From positions 1 to 8,457 of the forward strand of contig JANQHY010000263.1 in assembly GCA_028282395.1 (NCBI GenBank): 8,457 nucleotides of DNA, read 5' to 3'. Under the pieces are notes generated by a model. That model ran no database searches. It worked only from the letters and a program-made list of their open reading frames with translations, and was not told the DNA's origin. Shown here piece after piece: positions 7,831-8,457 of the stretch. Position 1 is the first letter of the stretch; each line of letters starts with the position of its first letter. Source of the stretch: Gammaproteobacteria bacterium. GTDB lineage: Bacteria; Pseudomonadota; Gammaproteobacteria; UBA12402. Position numbers and translations under genes: made by a program.

Positions 7831-8058
7831 AATAGCCTTCATGGCTTTGTCATCCTTGCACCATCTTGCCATGTTTTTATCACAGCATCCAGGCGTGTAT
7901 ACTGCCTTAGTAGCTTACAATTCTGGTGTGCATTCCCTGGATCCCGCCCAAGCCGCGGGACGATGAGCTATTGGTACCGCAAGACAACCGAGCTGAGGGC
8001 GCAGAACAACGGTGGGATAGAGCTAGAAGACGACAGGGCTAAAATTGCTTCTATGCGT
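7831..8058. repeat. Repeat-like patch, possible dispersed element remnant
   Basis: This stretch is far richer in G+C than the DNA on either side, most clearly from about 7921 to 8040. It contains several small inverted repeats: CATGGC/GCCATG (7840-7845, 7868-7873), ATCCAGG/CCTGGAT (7887-7893, 7936-7942) and TCCCGC/GCGGGA (7942-7947, 7955-7960). One plus-strand frame stays open from 7828 to 8061 (78 codons), with an ATG only at 7963, and the minus strand also has short open frames. The translations resemble no protein I know, and there is no good ribosome site. The CTGGATCCCGC...GCGGGA core is reminiscent of palindromic intergenic repeats in intracellular bacteria, but no second copy lies in this window, so repeat status is inferred. 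With the promoter elements on either side, it fills the gap between the two flanking genes. Confidence 0.4.
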
Positions 8059-8071
8059 TAACTAGATAATC

Positions 8072-8090
8072 TGCTATTATACAATATAAT
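8072..8090 (+). promoter_or_regulatory. Probable promoter of the MFS transporter gene
   Basis: Two -10 candidates occur close together: an extended -10, TGCTATTAT (8072-8080), and a perfect TATAAT (8085-8090). Neither has a good -35 hexamer at 16-18 nt; the extended -10 could work without one. The start codon is 31 nt after the TATAAT. Confidence 0.4.
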
Positions 8091-8121
8091 TATAAACAAA
8101 GAGTTAAGTAGTAATAGTGTT

Positions 8122-8457
8122 ATGAATAGCGACAATAATAAGCTCCTTATCATTCTTCCAGGCCTCTTAATGGGCACCTATTGGGGGCTCATCAAAGTTC
8201 CTTTGCCGGCGTTATCCGAATTAGCCAGTTATTTTCATACCAATTATCACAGAATACAGCAAATCTTCTCAATAGCATTCGCGATAACCGGCATTTCTGC
8301 TATTGTTTGGGGCCCTATTATTGACAAATTTAACCCGAAAAAATTTATACTAGTGATCACAATTAGCATTATTATTGTCAGTATTATATTATCCTTTACC
8401 ACAACACTTTATCTATTCTCTTTTCTATTTGGGTTGTGCTGTATCATGACGGCATCA
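8122..8457 (+). CDS. Major facilitator superfamily transporter, N-terminal part only
   Basis: The frame runs open to the window end (112 codons) and is cut there. The product begins with a short polar stretch. TM1 at about residues 8-28 runs into a PLPALSELASYF segment, TM2 lies at about 47-64, and the MFS motif-A loop GPIIDKFNPKKF follows (64-75). TM3 spans about 75-92, and a further segment begins near 96. The LPxLxxLAxxF pattern before TM2 and the layout resemble Bcr/CflA-type drug or metabolite exporters of the inner membrane, but the substrate cannot be read from this fragment. Ile is very abundant, partly from AT-rich codons. The ATG at 8122 is the only suitable start before TM1. No strong Shine-Dalgarno precedes it; AAAGAG at 8098-8103 is 18 nt away. 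It points away from the unknown gene and appears to have its own promoter. Confidence 0.8.
   Translation, partial: MNSDNNKLLIILPGLLMGTYWGLIKVPLPALSELASYFHTNYHRIQQIFSIAFAITGISAIVWGPIIDKFNPKKFILVITISIIIVSIILSFTTTLYLFSFLFGLCCIMTAS

Noticed and set aside
7840..7878. CATGGC/GCCATG followed by TTTTT as a terminator
   Set aside because: The stem is only 6 bp with a 22-nt loop, and no upstream plus-strand gene would need it. The T-run is probably incidental.
7963..8061. A 32-codon plus-strand reading frame with ATG at 7963
   Set aside because: It has no proper ribosome site (GGGA only 2 nt away), lies in the palindrome-bearing patch and resembles no known peptide. Adjacent frames in the patch are also open by composition, so coding is not supported.

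Overview
The window reads as an ordinary chromosomal stretch of a gammaproteobacterium. The nadK-recN pair is a common gammaproteobacterial arrangement. The class Ia ribonucleotide reductase is of the long, two-ATP-cone type known from Pseudomonas aeruginosa and relatives. Moderate to low G+C, very AT-rich intergenic DNA, an orphan membrane-hairpin protein and a GC-rich repeat-like intergenic patch would fit a host-associated lineage such as the Legionellales. That placement is inference from gene content and style, not a database result.

Left part (1-2450): the 3' five-sixths of nadK (NAD kinase, cut by the window edge) is followed after 35 nt by complete recN (SMC-like DNA-repair ATPase), probably co-transcribed. 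No LexA-type SOS box is visible in the short gap before recN.

Middle (2451-6830): a 257-nt control region precedes nrdA and nrdB, the two subunits of the aerobic ribonucleotide reductase that makes dNTPs. It holds a palindrome resembling an NrdR box just upstream of a perfect TATAAT, a DnaA-box-like 9-mer, and a separate 16-bp inverted repeat. nrdA and nrdB are 40 nt apart with strong Shine-Dalgarno sites and all expected catalytic residues. A rho-independent terminator usable from both sides closes the operon.

Right part (6831-8457): a minus-strand gene of unknown function (285 aa, helical N-terminal half, a 40-residue uncharged membrane segment, acidic tail) converges on nrdB and has a near-consensus sigma70 promoter. 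Upstream of it is a roughly 230-bp patch, GC-rich towards its right end, with small inverted repeats and no convincing gene. The window then ends inside the N-terminal part of a major-facilitator transporter.

I found no defence system, prophage, CRISPR array, tRNA or rRNA, and no clear novel multi-gene system. The items most worth a second look are the orphan hairpin protein, the repeat-like patch and the nrd control region.
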